Shown here in pieces: positions 16,888-25,204 of a stretch of DNA of 64,000 bases (position 1 is the stretch's first letter; each line of letters starts with the position of its first letter). Both the position numbers and the translations under genes were made by a program. The notes below the pieces were generated by a model that worked only from the letters and a program-made list of their open reading frames with translations, searched no databases and was not told the DNA's origin. The stretch spans positions 4,042,001 through 4,106,000 of the forward strand of contig NZ_CP074380.1 of assembly GCF_022695595.1 (NCBI RefSeq). The letters run 5' to 3'. This stretch comes from Streptomyces sp. MST-110588. Its GTDB lineage: Bacteria; Actinomycetota; Actinomycetes; Streptomycetales; Streptomycetaceae.

Positions 16888-17574
16888 GTGAAGCTGTCCG
16901 GTGAACGTTCCGCGTCGTCTCCGCCTGCCCTTACGCCCCAGTCCTCCCTTACAACTCGGTCCTCCCTTACGTCCCAGTCTCCGCTCACGTCGCCTCAGCC
17001 TGCCCTGACGTCCGCGCCGGGGCGGCCGGCCCCTGTGGTCCCGGGTCCGGCTCGACCCTCGGCGTCCGCTCCGTCTTCACCATCTTCGTCCCCTTCTCCC
17101 CCTTCACCCTCTTCGTCCTCGGCTTCGTCGAGTACGGCAGAGTCATCCCTTTCTTCGGAGGCGACCGATCCGTCCGCGTCGGTCGAGAGCTACCCCGTCC
17201 GTACGGAAGAGGACCTGCTGGCCGTACGCCACGCCGTGCGCGCGGCCACCGTGGAGGCCGGGTTCGGGCTCGTGGACCAGACCAGGGTCGTCACCGCCGC
17301 CAGCGAGCTGGCCCGTAACGCCTATATCCACGGCGGCGGCGGACACCTGTCCATCGAGCGGCTGCACAGGGCGGGGCGCTCGGGGCTGCGGCTGACCGTA
17401 CGGGACGAGGGGCCGGGCATCCCCGACCTGGAGGCCGCCCTGGAGGACGGTTTCACCACCGGCGCCGGGCTCGGCCACGGCCTCGGCGGCGCCCGGCGGC
17501 TCATGGACGAATTCGAGGTCCGCTCCTCGCCCGGCGGCACGACGGTGAGCGTCACCCGGTGGACCAGACAGTGA
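16888..17574 (+). CDS. rsbT: RsbT-type serine kinase with Ser/Pro-rich N-terminal extension
   Basis: A 228-residue protein. Residues about 100-228 are a GHKL ATPase/kinase domain: N-box ELARNAYIHGGG near 139, G1 box DEGPGIPD near 172, glycine-rich lid GAGLGHGLGGARRL. This is as in RsbT/anti-sigma kinases that phosphorylate STAS proteins. Residues 8-95 are a low-complexity Ser/Pro/Thr tract absent from ordinary RsbT (about 135 residues). The GTG at 16888 is two bases after the rsbS stop. A later start would remove the tract, but no better ribosome binding site is visible. It overlaps the next gene by 16 bases. Confidence 0.8.
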   Translation: MKLSGERSASSPPALTPQSSLTTRSSLTSQSPLTSPQPALTSAPGRPAPVVPGPARPSASAPSSPSSSPSPPSPSSSSASSSTAESSLSSEATDPSASVESYPVRTEEDLLAVRHAVRAATVEAGFGLVDQTRVVTAASELARNAYIHGGGGHLSIERLHRAGRSGLRLTVRDEGPGIPDLEAALEDGFTTGAGLGHGLGGARRLMDEFEVRSSPGGTTVSVTRWTRQ

Positions 17575-18773
17575 CAAAAGCACCGACCGTGCAGATACGC
17601 GTCGACCACGACAGCGCCGTACGGCTGGCCGCCGCCGCGGCCAGGGTCGTCGCGGTCGGCTGCGGGCTGCCCGGAGCACTGCCCGACCACGCCGCCGTGC
17701 TCGCCTCCGAGCTGGCCGGCAACCTCGACAAGCACGCCGAGGACGGCACCGTCTACCTCCAGCCGCTGCCGCTCGGCGGTGGCATGGAGATCCTGGCCGT
17801 GGACCGCGGACCGGGGATGGCCGAGCCCGAACGCTGCCTGGCCGACGGCTTCACCACCACCGGCACGCTCGGCGCCGGGCTCGGCGCGGTCAAGCGGATG
17901 GCCACCGAGTTCGTGCTGCGCAGCAGCGTGCCGGGCGGCACCCTCGCCTGTGCCCGGCTCGCGCCGCCCGGTGCGCCGGGGGCAGCCCGGCAGAGTGTGG
18001 GGTCGGTGTGCCTGCCGGTGGAGGGCGAGGACCGCTGTGGTGACGCCTGCGCGGTAGTGGAGACCGAGACGGGGACCGGGGCCGTCGTCCGTACGGCCGT
18101 GATCATCGACGGGCTGGGGCACGGCGACGCGGCGGCCGAGGCGGCCCAGGCCGCGCTGCGCTGTTTCCACGCCGGTCCGGACCGGCCGCTGCCCGACCTC
18201 TTCGCGGCCATGAACCGCGCCCTGCGCCGGACCCGGGGCGCGGCCGTCGGCGTGCTGCGGCTGACGGCCGGCGGCCGGGCCGAGCACTGTGCGGTCGGCA
18301 ACACCCGTACGGTGGTGCTGGACCATGTCGACATCCGCCACAAGCTGGCCGCCCAGCCCGGGGTCGTGGGGTGGAACATGCCGGTCCCGCAGGTCGAGGT
18401 CCTTTCGCTGCCGCCGGGGGCCACCGCCGTACTGCACACCGACGGCATAGACCACCGCTGGGACCGCACCGGTGATCCGTTCCTGCTGCGGCTGCCGCCG
18501 CCGCTGCTCGCCGCCGCGCTCGCCCACGGACACCGCCGGGTACGTGACGACGCCACCGCCCTGACCCTGCGCGCCCCGGCTGCCTACCGCGCGCCGGCCG
18601 CCCCGCGGGTGCCCGGACGGCGCCGGGCGACCGATCAAGGGATCTCTGATCGGGGGATGTCCGATCGGGAGGTACCTGGGCAGGCGGCGCCCGGCACCCC
18701 GTACGCCCCGTACAGCCCGGACGGGGCATACGGAAGGCCGGGCCGCTCGACCGCTCGACCCGGCTGTGAGTGA
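17559..18773 (+). CDS. ATP-binding / PP2C-type SpoIIE phosphatase fusion
   Basis: A 404-residue protein with two domains. Residues 10-140 form a GHKL ATPase with N-box ELAGNLDKHAED, DRGPGMAEPE and lid GTLGAGLGAVKRM. Residues 160-340 form a SpoIIE/RsbX-like phosphatase (VIIDGLGHGDAAAEA, late VLHTDGIDHRW). The C-terminal 60 residues are disordered. In the RsbRST pathway this fusion should reset the system by dephosphorylating RsbR/RsbS, and may also act as a kinase. The order rsbR-rsbS-rsbT-this gene is standard in Streptomyces. The GTG start lies within the end of rsbT, so the genes are coupled. Confidence 0.85.
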   Translation: MDQTVTKAPTVQIRVDHDSAVRLAAAAARVVAVGCGLPGALPDHAAVLASELAGNLDKHAEDGTVYLQPLPLGGGMEILAVDRGPGMAEPERCLADGFTTTGTLGAGLGAVKRMATEFVLRSSVPGGTLACARLAPPGAPGAARQSVGSVCLPVEGEDRCGDACAVVETETGTGAVVRTAVIIDGLGHGDAAAEAAQAALRCFHAGPDRPLPDLFAAMNRALRRTRGAAVGVLRLTAGGRAEHCAVGNTRTVVLDHVDIRHKLAAQPGVVGWNMPVPQVEVLSLPPGATAVLHTDGIDHRWDRTGDPFLLRLPPPLLAAALAHGHRRVRDDATALTLRAPAAYRAPAAPRVPGRRRATDQGISDRGMSDREVPGQAAPGTPYAPYSPDGAYGRPGRSTARPGCE

Positions 18774-18828
18774 CCGGCCCGCTGTCCCCCACGTGAGGCG
18801 ACGATTCCGTTCGTGAGGCGATGATCCT

Positions 18829-20133
18829 GTGAGACCGACCCGAGCCGACCACAGCCCGGCCGAGCACCCTCCGGCCGAGCACCCCCCGGCCGCGTACCCC
18901 CGGGCCGGGCAGACCTCGGCCCGGCACAGCAGTCTTCCGGCGCTGCGCGACTGGCTGCGCACCCTCGTGCGGCAGTACGGGCTCGCCGCCGAGCCGCGGG
19001 CGCGCCTGGTGCTGTCGGTGGTCGCGGTGGCCCGCGAGGAGCTGTCGGCCGGCCGCCCCGTCACCGTGTCCGCCGCTCCGGAAGCCGCTGCGGACGGCTC
19101 CCGGCCCGCCTTGGTGGTGAGTCTGAGCGCCCGGCCGCCGCAGGTGCTTTCCTTCGGCGGACTGCCGCTGCCGGCCGAACAGGCGCCCGACGGTTCGGCG
19201 GTCTGGCGGGTGCCGCTCGGCCCCGCCGCCTCCGCGGCCGAGGGCCGGGGGTCGTACGCGGACGACCTGGAGGAGGAACTGCTGGCGCTCGTCGCCCGCT
19301 GCGACACCCTCGCCGCCGAACACCGCCGCCTCAAGCACGAGCTGGCCGAGACCAACAGCGGGGTCCTGGCGCTCTACGTACAACTGGAGGAGCGCGACGA
19401 GCGGCTGCGCAATGCGCACGGCCAGACGCTGCGCGAGCTGGAGGACGCGCTGCGCCCCGCGCCCATCGAGGTGGACGGCCTGGAGACGGCGGTCCATTAC
19501 GCGCCGGCCGGCACCGACGCCCCCACCGGCGGGGACCTGTACGACTGGTTCACGCTGCCCGACGGCACGGTCCACATCACCGTCGTCGACGCCCTGGGCC
19601 ACGGCGTGCGGAGCACCCGCAGTGCGCTCGACGTCACCCACGCCGTCCGTACGCTCGCCCTCGAAGGGCACCCGCTGGAGTCGATCGTCGCCCGTACCGA
19701 CGAGATCCTGCTGCCCTACGACCCGGAGCTGATGGCCACCGTCCAGCTCGCCCGCATCGACCCGCGCACCGGCGACCTCCGGCTGGCCAACGGGAGCCAT
19801 CCGCCGGCGCTGCTGCTGCGGGCCGACGGGTCGCCGGAGTTCCTGGAGGTGCGCGGGCGCGGCGTCGGGTATCCGATGGCCGGCAGCGACCGCATTCTGC
19901 ACACCGCCCTGGGCGCGGAGGACCTGCTGGTCCTGTACACCGACGGTCTCACCGAGAGCCGGCGCGACCCCAGGGAGGGCGAACACCGGCTGGTGGAGGC
20001 GGTACGGGCGCACGCCGGCCGGCCCATCGGGGAGATCCCCGGCGCCGTCGCGCAGGACATGCACACGGTCATCCTGCACGCCGACGACACCCTCGCCCTC
20101 GCCGTACGGCTGAGCGGGACCGCCGGCTCGTAG
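18829..20133 (+). CDS. RsbU-type PP2C phosphatase
   Basis: A 434-residue protein. The N-terminal 25 residues repeat AEHPPAEHPPA. A GHKL-like region without clear catalytic motifs (25-135) is followed by a coiled coil (about 143-205, EEELLALVARCDTLAAEHRR). A SpoIIE phosphatase domain fills 215-430, with metal-binding DALGHG and LYTDGLTESR motifs. It probably dephosphorylates the STAS antagonist of an anti-sigma factor and gives the output of the upstream RsbRST module. It follows the previous gene by 55 bases, which contain the direct repeat CGTGAGGCGA(C/T)GAT(T/C)C. Coiled coils of this kind often link RsbU proteins to RsbT. Confidence 0.85.
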   Translation: MRPTRADHSPAEHPPAEHPPAAYPRAGQTSARHSSLPALRDWLRTLVRQYGLAAEPRARLVLSVVAVAREELSAGRPVTVSAAPEAAADGSRPALVVSLSARPPQVLSFGGLPLPAEQAPDGSAVWRVPLGPAASAAEGRGSYADDLEEELLALVARCDTLAAEHRRLKHELAETNSGVLALYVQLEERDERLRNAHGQTLRELEDALRPAPIEVDGLETAVHYAPAGTDAPTGGDLYDWFTLPDGTVHITVVDALGHGVRSTRSALDVTHAVRTLALEGHPLESIVARTDEILLPYDPELMATVQLARIDPRTGDLRLANGSHPPALLLRADGSPEFLEVRGRGVGYPMAGSDRILHTALGAEDLLVLYTDGLTESRRDPREGEHRLVEAVRAHAGRPIGEIPGAVAQDMHTVILHADDTLALAVRLSGTAGS

Positions 20134-20165
20134 GTCGGCTGCTCAGGTGACCCGGGCCGGTCCCG

Positions 20166-21158
20166 TCACTCGGTCAGCGCGTCGAGCCGCTTGCGCGCCG
20201 CGCGCAGCGACCGGCCGCGCCAGTGCGCCTCCGACCACGGGTCCGGGGCGCTCAGCCGCTCCTGGAACGTGCGCAACGTCCAGCGGTCGGCGGTCAGTTC
20301 GGGGTCCTCCAGCTCCTCGCGGCTGATCGGCGTGGCCACCGGGGCGCCCGGCCTGGCCCGTACGCAATAGGGGGCGACGGCCGTCTGCGCATAGGCGTTG
20401 CGCTGGACGTCCAGGTAGATCCGTCCCTCACGGGCCGCCTTGCGGACCTCCGTGGTGAGCCGGTCGGGGTGGCGCCGGGCCAGCAGACCGGCGGCGGCGT
20501 GCGCGAAGTCGCGTACGGAGTCGAACGCGGCCTTGGCGTCGAGCGGGGTGATCACGTGCAGACCGCGCGAGCCGGTGGTCATCAGCCGGGCGGGCAGCTT
20601 GAGTTCGTCCCACAGTTCGCACACCTGGCGGGCCGCCCACCGTACGTCGTCGAAGGACGCACCGCCGTCCGGGGGCGGGTCGAGGTCGACGACGAGGAGG
20701 TCGGGGTGGTCGGGCCGGTCCGCGCGGGAGAGCCAGCGGTGCTGGGTCACGGACGCCTGGTCCGCCAGGTAGACCAGGGTCGCGGCGTCGTCGCACAGCA
20801 CATGCGTGACCTTGCCGCCCTCCTTGGCCTGTACGGAGCGCCGCACCCAGCCGGGGAAGTGGTCGGGCGCGTTCTTCTGCATCAGCGGGCGGAGCGGGTG
20901 GCCGTCGTCGCCGATGCCGTCCGGGTAGCGCTCCATCATCAGCGGCCGGCCGCGCAGCCGGGGGACCGCGCGTCCGGCGACGGACCGGTAGTGCACGGCC
21001 AGCTCGCCCTTGGTGATGCCGTCGTCGGGGAAGAGGATCTTGTCGGGACGGCTGACGGTGACCGTACGCCGCCCCGCCCTGATCACCCGGCCGCCGCCCC
21101 TGCCGCTCCCGCCGGAACCCGTACCTGCGCTCCCGCCCGTACCCGTGTCTGTGCTCAT
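20166..21158 (-). CDS. ligD: LigD-type DNA polymerase/primase domain protein
   Basis: A 330-residue protein that contains only the polymerase domain of bacterial NHEJ ligase D. It is an archaeo-eukaryotic primase fold with the acidic metal site in VVDLDPPPDG near residue 154, the start VTVSRPDKILFPDDGITKGEL, and SRGLHVITPLD near 190. I use ATG 21158. Residues 1-25 are a Ser/Thr/Gly repeat (TDTGTGGSAGTG). No ligase or nuclease domain and no ku gene are present here, so it is a stand-alone polymerase that would act with Ku and LigD components encoded elsewhere. Convergent with the RsbU-type gene. Confidence 0.85.
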   Translation of the reverse strand: MSTDTGTGGSAGTGSGGSGRGGGRVIRAGRRTVTVSRPDKILFPDDGITKGELAVHYRSVAGRAVPRLRGRPLMMERYPDGIGDDGHPLRPLMQKNAPDHFPGWVRRSVQAKEGGKVTHVLCDDAATLVYLADQASVTQHRWLSRADRPDHPDLLVVDLDPPPDGGASFDDVRWAARQVCELWDELKLPARLMTTGSRGLHVITPLDAKAAFDSVRDFAHAAAGLLARRHPDRLTTEVRKAAREGRIYLDVQRNAYAQTAVAPYCVRARPGAPVATPISREELEDPELTADRWTLRTFQERLSAPDPWSEAHWRGRSLRAARKRLDALTE

Positions 21159-21477
21159 GCGCCGTCCCGTCCCGTGCCGCGTCCCCGTCCCGTGGATCTG
21201 CTCCAGCCGCTCCGCCGTACGTCGTCCCGGCGGGCCCGCCTCCGGCGTCACCGCCGCCCCTGCCGCCGCTCACATCGGGGACGGGTAACCGCCCGCGCCG
21301 CACGGCAAACCCGCCACCGCCGCCCCGTTGGCACGGCACCGGTTCGGCGGGGGGCCGTAAGAGTTGCTTCCGTGGCACCGCCCTTCGGCCTGCCGCGTCC
21401 GGCCCCGCACCCGTGCTTACGATCCTTTCTGCCTTCGTCGAAAAGGGTGGGTCGCAAGGGTGAGAGGAAGTGCCACG

Positions 21478-22419
21478 ATGAGAGCCGTAGCAGTCACCGC
21501 GTTCGGCGAAGAGCCCCAGCTCATGGACGTGCCGCAGCCCGAGGCGGGGCCGGGCGAGGTCCTGGTGCGGATGGCCGTCGCCGGGCTGAACCCCGTCGAC
21601 TGGCGCATCGCCGACGGCATGCTGAAGGACGCCGGGCCGCAGTCCTTCCCGATGGTGCTGGGCACGGACGGGGCCGGTGAGGTGGTCGCGGTGGGCACCG
21701 GCGTACGGCGCTTCACGGTGGGGGACGCGGTGTTCGGGCGGTTTTGGCGGCCGGCCAAGGGCGGCGGGTCGTACGCGGATCTCGCCGTGGCGGGCGAGAA
21801 GGACGTCGCGCAGGCGCCGCGCAGCGTCACGTACGCCACCTCCGCCGCCGTCCCCACCGCCGGCACCAGCGCCTACAACCTGATCGAGGAGACCCGGGCG
21901 GGCGAGGGCAAGCGGGTCCTGGTCGTCGGCGCGACGGGCGGCGTGGGCACCTTCGCCACCCAGCTCGCGGCCGGCCGGGGCGCCGAGGTGCTCGCCACCG
22001 CGCGGACCACCAAGGCGGACCTGATGCGGAACCTGGGCTCCGCCGCGACGGTCGACCACACCGCGGGCCCGGTCGCCGAGCAGGTGCTGGCGGCGCACCC
22101 GGAGGGGGTGGACATCCTCATCGACCTGGTCAGCGGCCCGGAGGAGTTCGGGGCGATGACCCGGGCCGTACGGGACGGGGGCACCGCCGTCTCCACCACC
22201 GGCGCCGCCGACGCGGACGCCCTGACCGAGCAGAACCTGCGCGGCTTCAACTTCCACAACCGGCCCTCGCCGCAACTGCTGGAGATCCTGGCCGGTCAGC
22301 TCGACGCGGGACGGCTGACGGTGCTGGTCGGCAGCGAGGTGGCGCTGGAGGAGGCGCCGGAGGCGCTCCAGCTCAGCCGTACGGGCCGGGCGCGCGGCAA
22401 GACGGTCATCGCGCTCTGA
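21478..22419 (+). CDS. NAD(P)H-dependent quinone oxidoreductase-like MDR protein
   Basis: A 313-residue zinc-free medium-chain dehydrogenase. It starts at ATG 21478 with GAGAGGAAG upstream. The N-terminal GroES-like domain reads GEVLVRMAVAGLNPVDWRIADG. The Rossmann fold has VLVVGATGGVGTFATQLA near 148, and the end is ARGKTVIAL. The lack of zinc-ligand cysteines and the sequence pattern fit the quinone oxidoreductase (Qor/ZTA1) branch. Substrate unknown. Convergent with the CDF gene; the 76-base gap between them is a run of gtgggccggcgcc-type repeats. Confidence 0.85.
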   Translation: MRAVAVTAFGEEPQLMDVPQPEAGPGEVLVRMAVAGLNPVDWRIADGMLKDAGPQSFPMVLGTDGAGEVVAVGTGVRRFTVGDAVFGRFWRPAKGGGSYADLAVAGEKDVAQAPRSVTYATSAAVPTAGTSAYNLIEETRAGEGKRVLVVGATGGVGTFATQLAAGRGAEVLATARTTKADLMRNLGSAATVDHTAGPVAEQVLAAHPEGVDILIDLVSGPEEFGAMTRAVRDGGTAVSTTGAADADALTEQNLRGFNFHNRPSPQLLEILAGQLDAGRLTVLVGSEVALEEAPEALQLSRTGRARGKTVIAL

Positions 22420-22495
22420 GCACGGCGCGCGCCTCGGCCGGCGCCCGTGGGTTGGTGTCCGTGGGCCGGCGCCCGTGGGCCGGTGCCGGTGTGGG

Positions 22496-23662
22496 TCAGT
22501 GCCGGTGTGGGGCGGCCCGGTGGACGGGCCCGTGGGGAGCCTCGCAGTAGGTGTGGGTGGGGGCGGCTTCCGTGGGGGCGGGGCCGGCCGCTATGTGGAG
22601 GAGTTCGCCGTCGGCGGGACGTTCGTTGAGGTGGTCGACCTGGAGCGTGGCGTGGGTGATGCCGTACCGGTCGCTCAGCAGGCGCTGGAGGTCGCGGCGT
22701 ACTGCGTGGCAGTCACCGGCCGGGGCGACCAGGACGTGCGCGGAGAGGGCCGGCTCGCCGGAGGTGATCTCCCAGATGTGGAGGTCGTGCACCTCGACCA
22801 CCGCGTCGCTGGCGACCAGGCGGTCCCCCAGCGCGTCCGGGTCCAGTCCGGCGGGGGCCGCCTCCATGAAGATCCGGCCGGAGTCGCGGACCAGACCCAG
22901 GCCGGCCCGCAGCATCAGGGCGACGACGACCAGGGTGGCGATGGCGTCGGCCTGGACGAAGCCGGTGGTCAGTACGATCGCGCCGGAGACGGCGGTGGCG
23001 ATGAAGCCGAAGAGGTCGGTGAGGATGTGCTGGTAGGCACCCTCGACGTTGAGGCTGGAGCGGTTGGCGCGGGAGAGGCACCAGGCGGCGACCAGGTTGA
23101 CCAGGACTCCGGTGAGCGCGGTCACCAGGACCGGGCCGCCGTTGATCTCGGGCGGTGAGAGCAGCCGGGCGACGGCCTCGTACGCCAGCCACAGGGAGAG
23201 CACCAGCAGGGTGATGCCGTTGGCCTGGGCGGAGAGGATCTCGGCGCGCTTGAGTCCGTAGGTGTAGCCGCCGCGCGCGGGGCGGGCCGCCAGCCGCATC
23301 GCGACCAGGGCCAGCACGATCGAGGCCGCGTCGGTGAGCATATGGGCGGCGTCCGAGATCAGCGCGAGCGAACCGGACAGGAAGCCGATGACGACCTCGA
23401 CGGCCATGTAGGCGGTGATCAGGACGAGGGCGGCGCGCAGCCAGCGGCGGTCGGCGTCGGCGGAGATGCCGTGGGAGTGGCCACCGGGCCCGTGGGAGTG
23501 GCCGTGGGAGCCGTGCGCATGGCCGCCGTGCGCGTGGCCGCCGTGACCACCGGGGGAGTGGTCGCCGCGCCCGGTCGTGCGGGCGCCGGGGCCGCTGTGG
23601 GCGTGGTCACCGCGGCTGCCGTGGTCGTCGTGCCGTGGTCCGTCGTGCGCGTGCTCGGGCAT
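22496..23662 (-). CDS. Cation diffusion facilitator (CzcD/ZitB-like metal exporter)
   Basis: A 388-residue membrane protein started at ATG 23662 with AGGAAGGAG upstream. Residues 1-65 are very rich in His/Gly/Asp (repeats of HGGHAHG type) and probably bind metal. Six membrane helices follow (about 70-280). Helix 2 has ALISDAAHMLTDAASI and helix 5 the region LTDLFGFIATA; these supply the His/Asp metal site of zinc CDF proteins. The cytoplasmic C-terminal domain ends in another His-rich patch. It should export Zn(II), perhaps also Co(II) or Cd(II), in exchange for protons. Confidence 0.9.
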   Translation of the reverse strand: MPEHAHDGPRHDDHGSRGDHAHSGPGARTTGRGDHSPGGHGGHAHGGHAHGSHGHSHGPGGHSHGISADADRRWLRAALVLITAYMAVEVVIGFLSGSLALISDAAHMLTDAASIVLALVAMRLAARPARGGYTYGLKRAEILSAQANGITLLVLSLWLAYEAVARLLSPPEINGGPVLVTALTGVLVNLVAAWCLSRANRSSLNVEGAYQHILTDLFGFIATAVSGAIVLTTGFVQADAIATLVVVALMLRAGLGLVRDSGRIFMEAAPAGLDPDALGDRLVASDAVVEVHDLHIWEITSGEPALSAHVLVAPAGDCHAVRRDLQRLLSDRYGITHATLQVDHLNERPADGELLHIAAGPAPTEAAPTHTYCEAPHGPVHRAAPHRH

Positions 23663-23956
23663 CGCGCGCTCCTTCCTGAGCCGTCCGACAGGGCGTACAC
23701 ACGTCCGTGCGCGCCTCCATGACAAGGCCGTGCGGAAGGAAGCAAAGCGCACTTCGGCAAAAGATCCAAAGGCTGCACCGGTGACCGTTGTCATTACCGT
23801 CGGAGGGCGCGTTTCCGCAGGTGAGAGAGGTGGGGGGAGAAGAGCTCCGGAGTAGGTGGCCGGTGCAATCAGGTGCCGTCCGGCTCTTGATAAGTCAGGG
23901 TTCCAACGACGATCTTGGTGGTGCCGTTGGCCCCGACCGCACACCGAAGGAGCGTC

Positions 23957-25204
23957 TTGCCCGCCACACCAGCAGCCCCGGACATACTGTCGCCCGCGTT
24001 CGCCGCGGACCCGTACAGCGCCTACCGCGTCCTGCGCGAGCACTACCCGCTGCTCCACCACCAGCCCACCGGGAGCTACCTCCTCTCGCGGTACGAGGAC
24101 GTCGAGCGGGCCTTCAAGGACCCGGCGTTCACCACGGACAACTACGACTGGCAGCTCGAACCCGTACACGGCCGCACCATCCTCCAGATGAGCGGCCGGG
24201 AGCACTCCGTACGCCGCGCGCTGGTCGCCCCGGCCTTCCGCGGCACGGCGCTCCAGGAGTCCTTCCTGCCCGTCATCGAGCGCAACGCCCGCGAGCTGAT
24301 CGACGGCTTCCGCGACGCGGGCAGCGCGGACCTGGTCGCGGACTTCGCCACCCGCTTCCCGGTGAACGTCATCGTCGACATGCTCGGCCTGGACCAGCGC
24401 GACCACGACCGCTTCCACCGCTGGTACACCGCGATCATCGCCTTCCTGGGCAATCTCTCCCAGGACCCGGAGGTGACCGCGGCCGGGCTGCGCACCCGGC
24501 AGGAGTTCGCCGACCACCTGCTGCCGGTCATCCGCGAGCGCCGCCGCAACCCGGGCGAGGACCTGCTGTCCACGCTGTGCGCGGCCGAGGTCGACGGCAC
24601 GACGATGAGCGACGAGGACGTCAAGGCGTTCTGCAGCCTGCTGCTGACCGCGGGCGGTGAGACGACCGACAAGGCGATCTCCAGCCTCTTCCACCATCTG
24701 CTGCGCCACCCCGAGCAGCTCGCGGCGGTGCGCGCGGACCGTACGCTGATCGCCCGGGCCTTCGCGGAGACCCTGCGCTACACCCCGCCGGTACAGATGA
24801 TCATGCGGCAGGTGAGCGAGGACGTGGAGATCGCCGGCGGCACGGTCCCGGCGGGCGCCACCGTCACCTGCCTCATCGGGTCGGCGGGGCGCGACGAGCG
24901 GCGCTACGCCGACCCCGACACCTTCGACCTCTTCCGTACGGACCTGTCGGCCACCACCGCCTTCTCGGCCGCCGCCGACCACCTCTCCTTCGCGCTGGGC
25001 CGCCACTTCTGCGTGGGCGCGCTGCTGGCGAAGGCCGAGGTGGAGGTCGGCGTGGGGCAGTTGCTGGACGCGCTGCCCGACGCCGCGCTCGCGGACGGCT
25101 TCACGGCGCGCGAGCAGGGGGTGTTCACCCGCGGCCTGGAGAGCCTGCCGGTCCGTTTCACCCCGGCCGGCCGGACACCGGCCCCGGTCACGCCTGCCGG
25201 GTAG
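23957..25204 (+). CDS. Cytochrome P450
   Basis: A 415-residue soluble P450. The I-helix is LLTAGGETTDKAI with the acid-alcohol pair, the ExxR motif is ETLRY, and the haem loop is FALGRHFCVG with Cys near 352. I choose TTG 23957 because GAAGGAG lies just upstream; in-frame TTG/GTG codons at 23915-23921 are alternatives. It overlaps by 17 bases, tail to tail, with the P450 of the conservon. P450 genes of the CYP154 type often sit next to CYP157 genes in Streptomyces conservons, so a CYP154-like partner is plausible but not proven here. It needs a ferredoxin from elsewhere. Confidence 0.9.
   Translation: MPATPAAPDILSPAFAADPYSAYRVLREHYPLLHHQPTGSYLLSRYEDVERAFKDPAFTTDNYDWQLEPVHGRTILQMSGREHSVRRALVAPAFRGTALQESFLPVIERNARELIDGFRDAGSADLVADFATRFPVNVIVDMLGLDQRDHDRFHRWYTAIIAFLGNLSQDPEVTAAGLRTRQEFADHLLPVIRERRRNPGEDLLSTLCAAEVDGTTMSDEDVKAFCSLLLTAGGETTDKAISSLFHHLLRHPEQLAAVRADRTLIARAFAETLRYTPPVQMIMRQVSEDVEIAGGTVPAGATVTCLIGSAGRDERRYADPDTFDLFRTDLSATTAFSAAADHLSFALGRHFCVGALLAKAEVEVGVGQLLDALPDAALADGFTAREQGVFTRGLESLPVRFTPAGRTPAPVTPAG

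Noticed and set aside
18829-20133. Conservon or sigma-factor genes next to the Rsb module
   Set aside because: No sigma factor, anti-sigma factor or additional antagonist could be read within 5 kb on either side.
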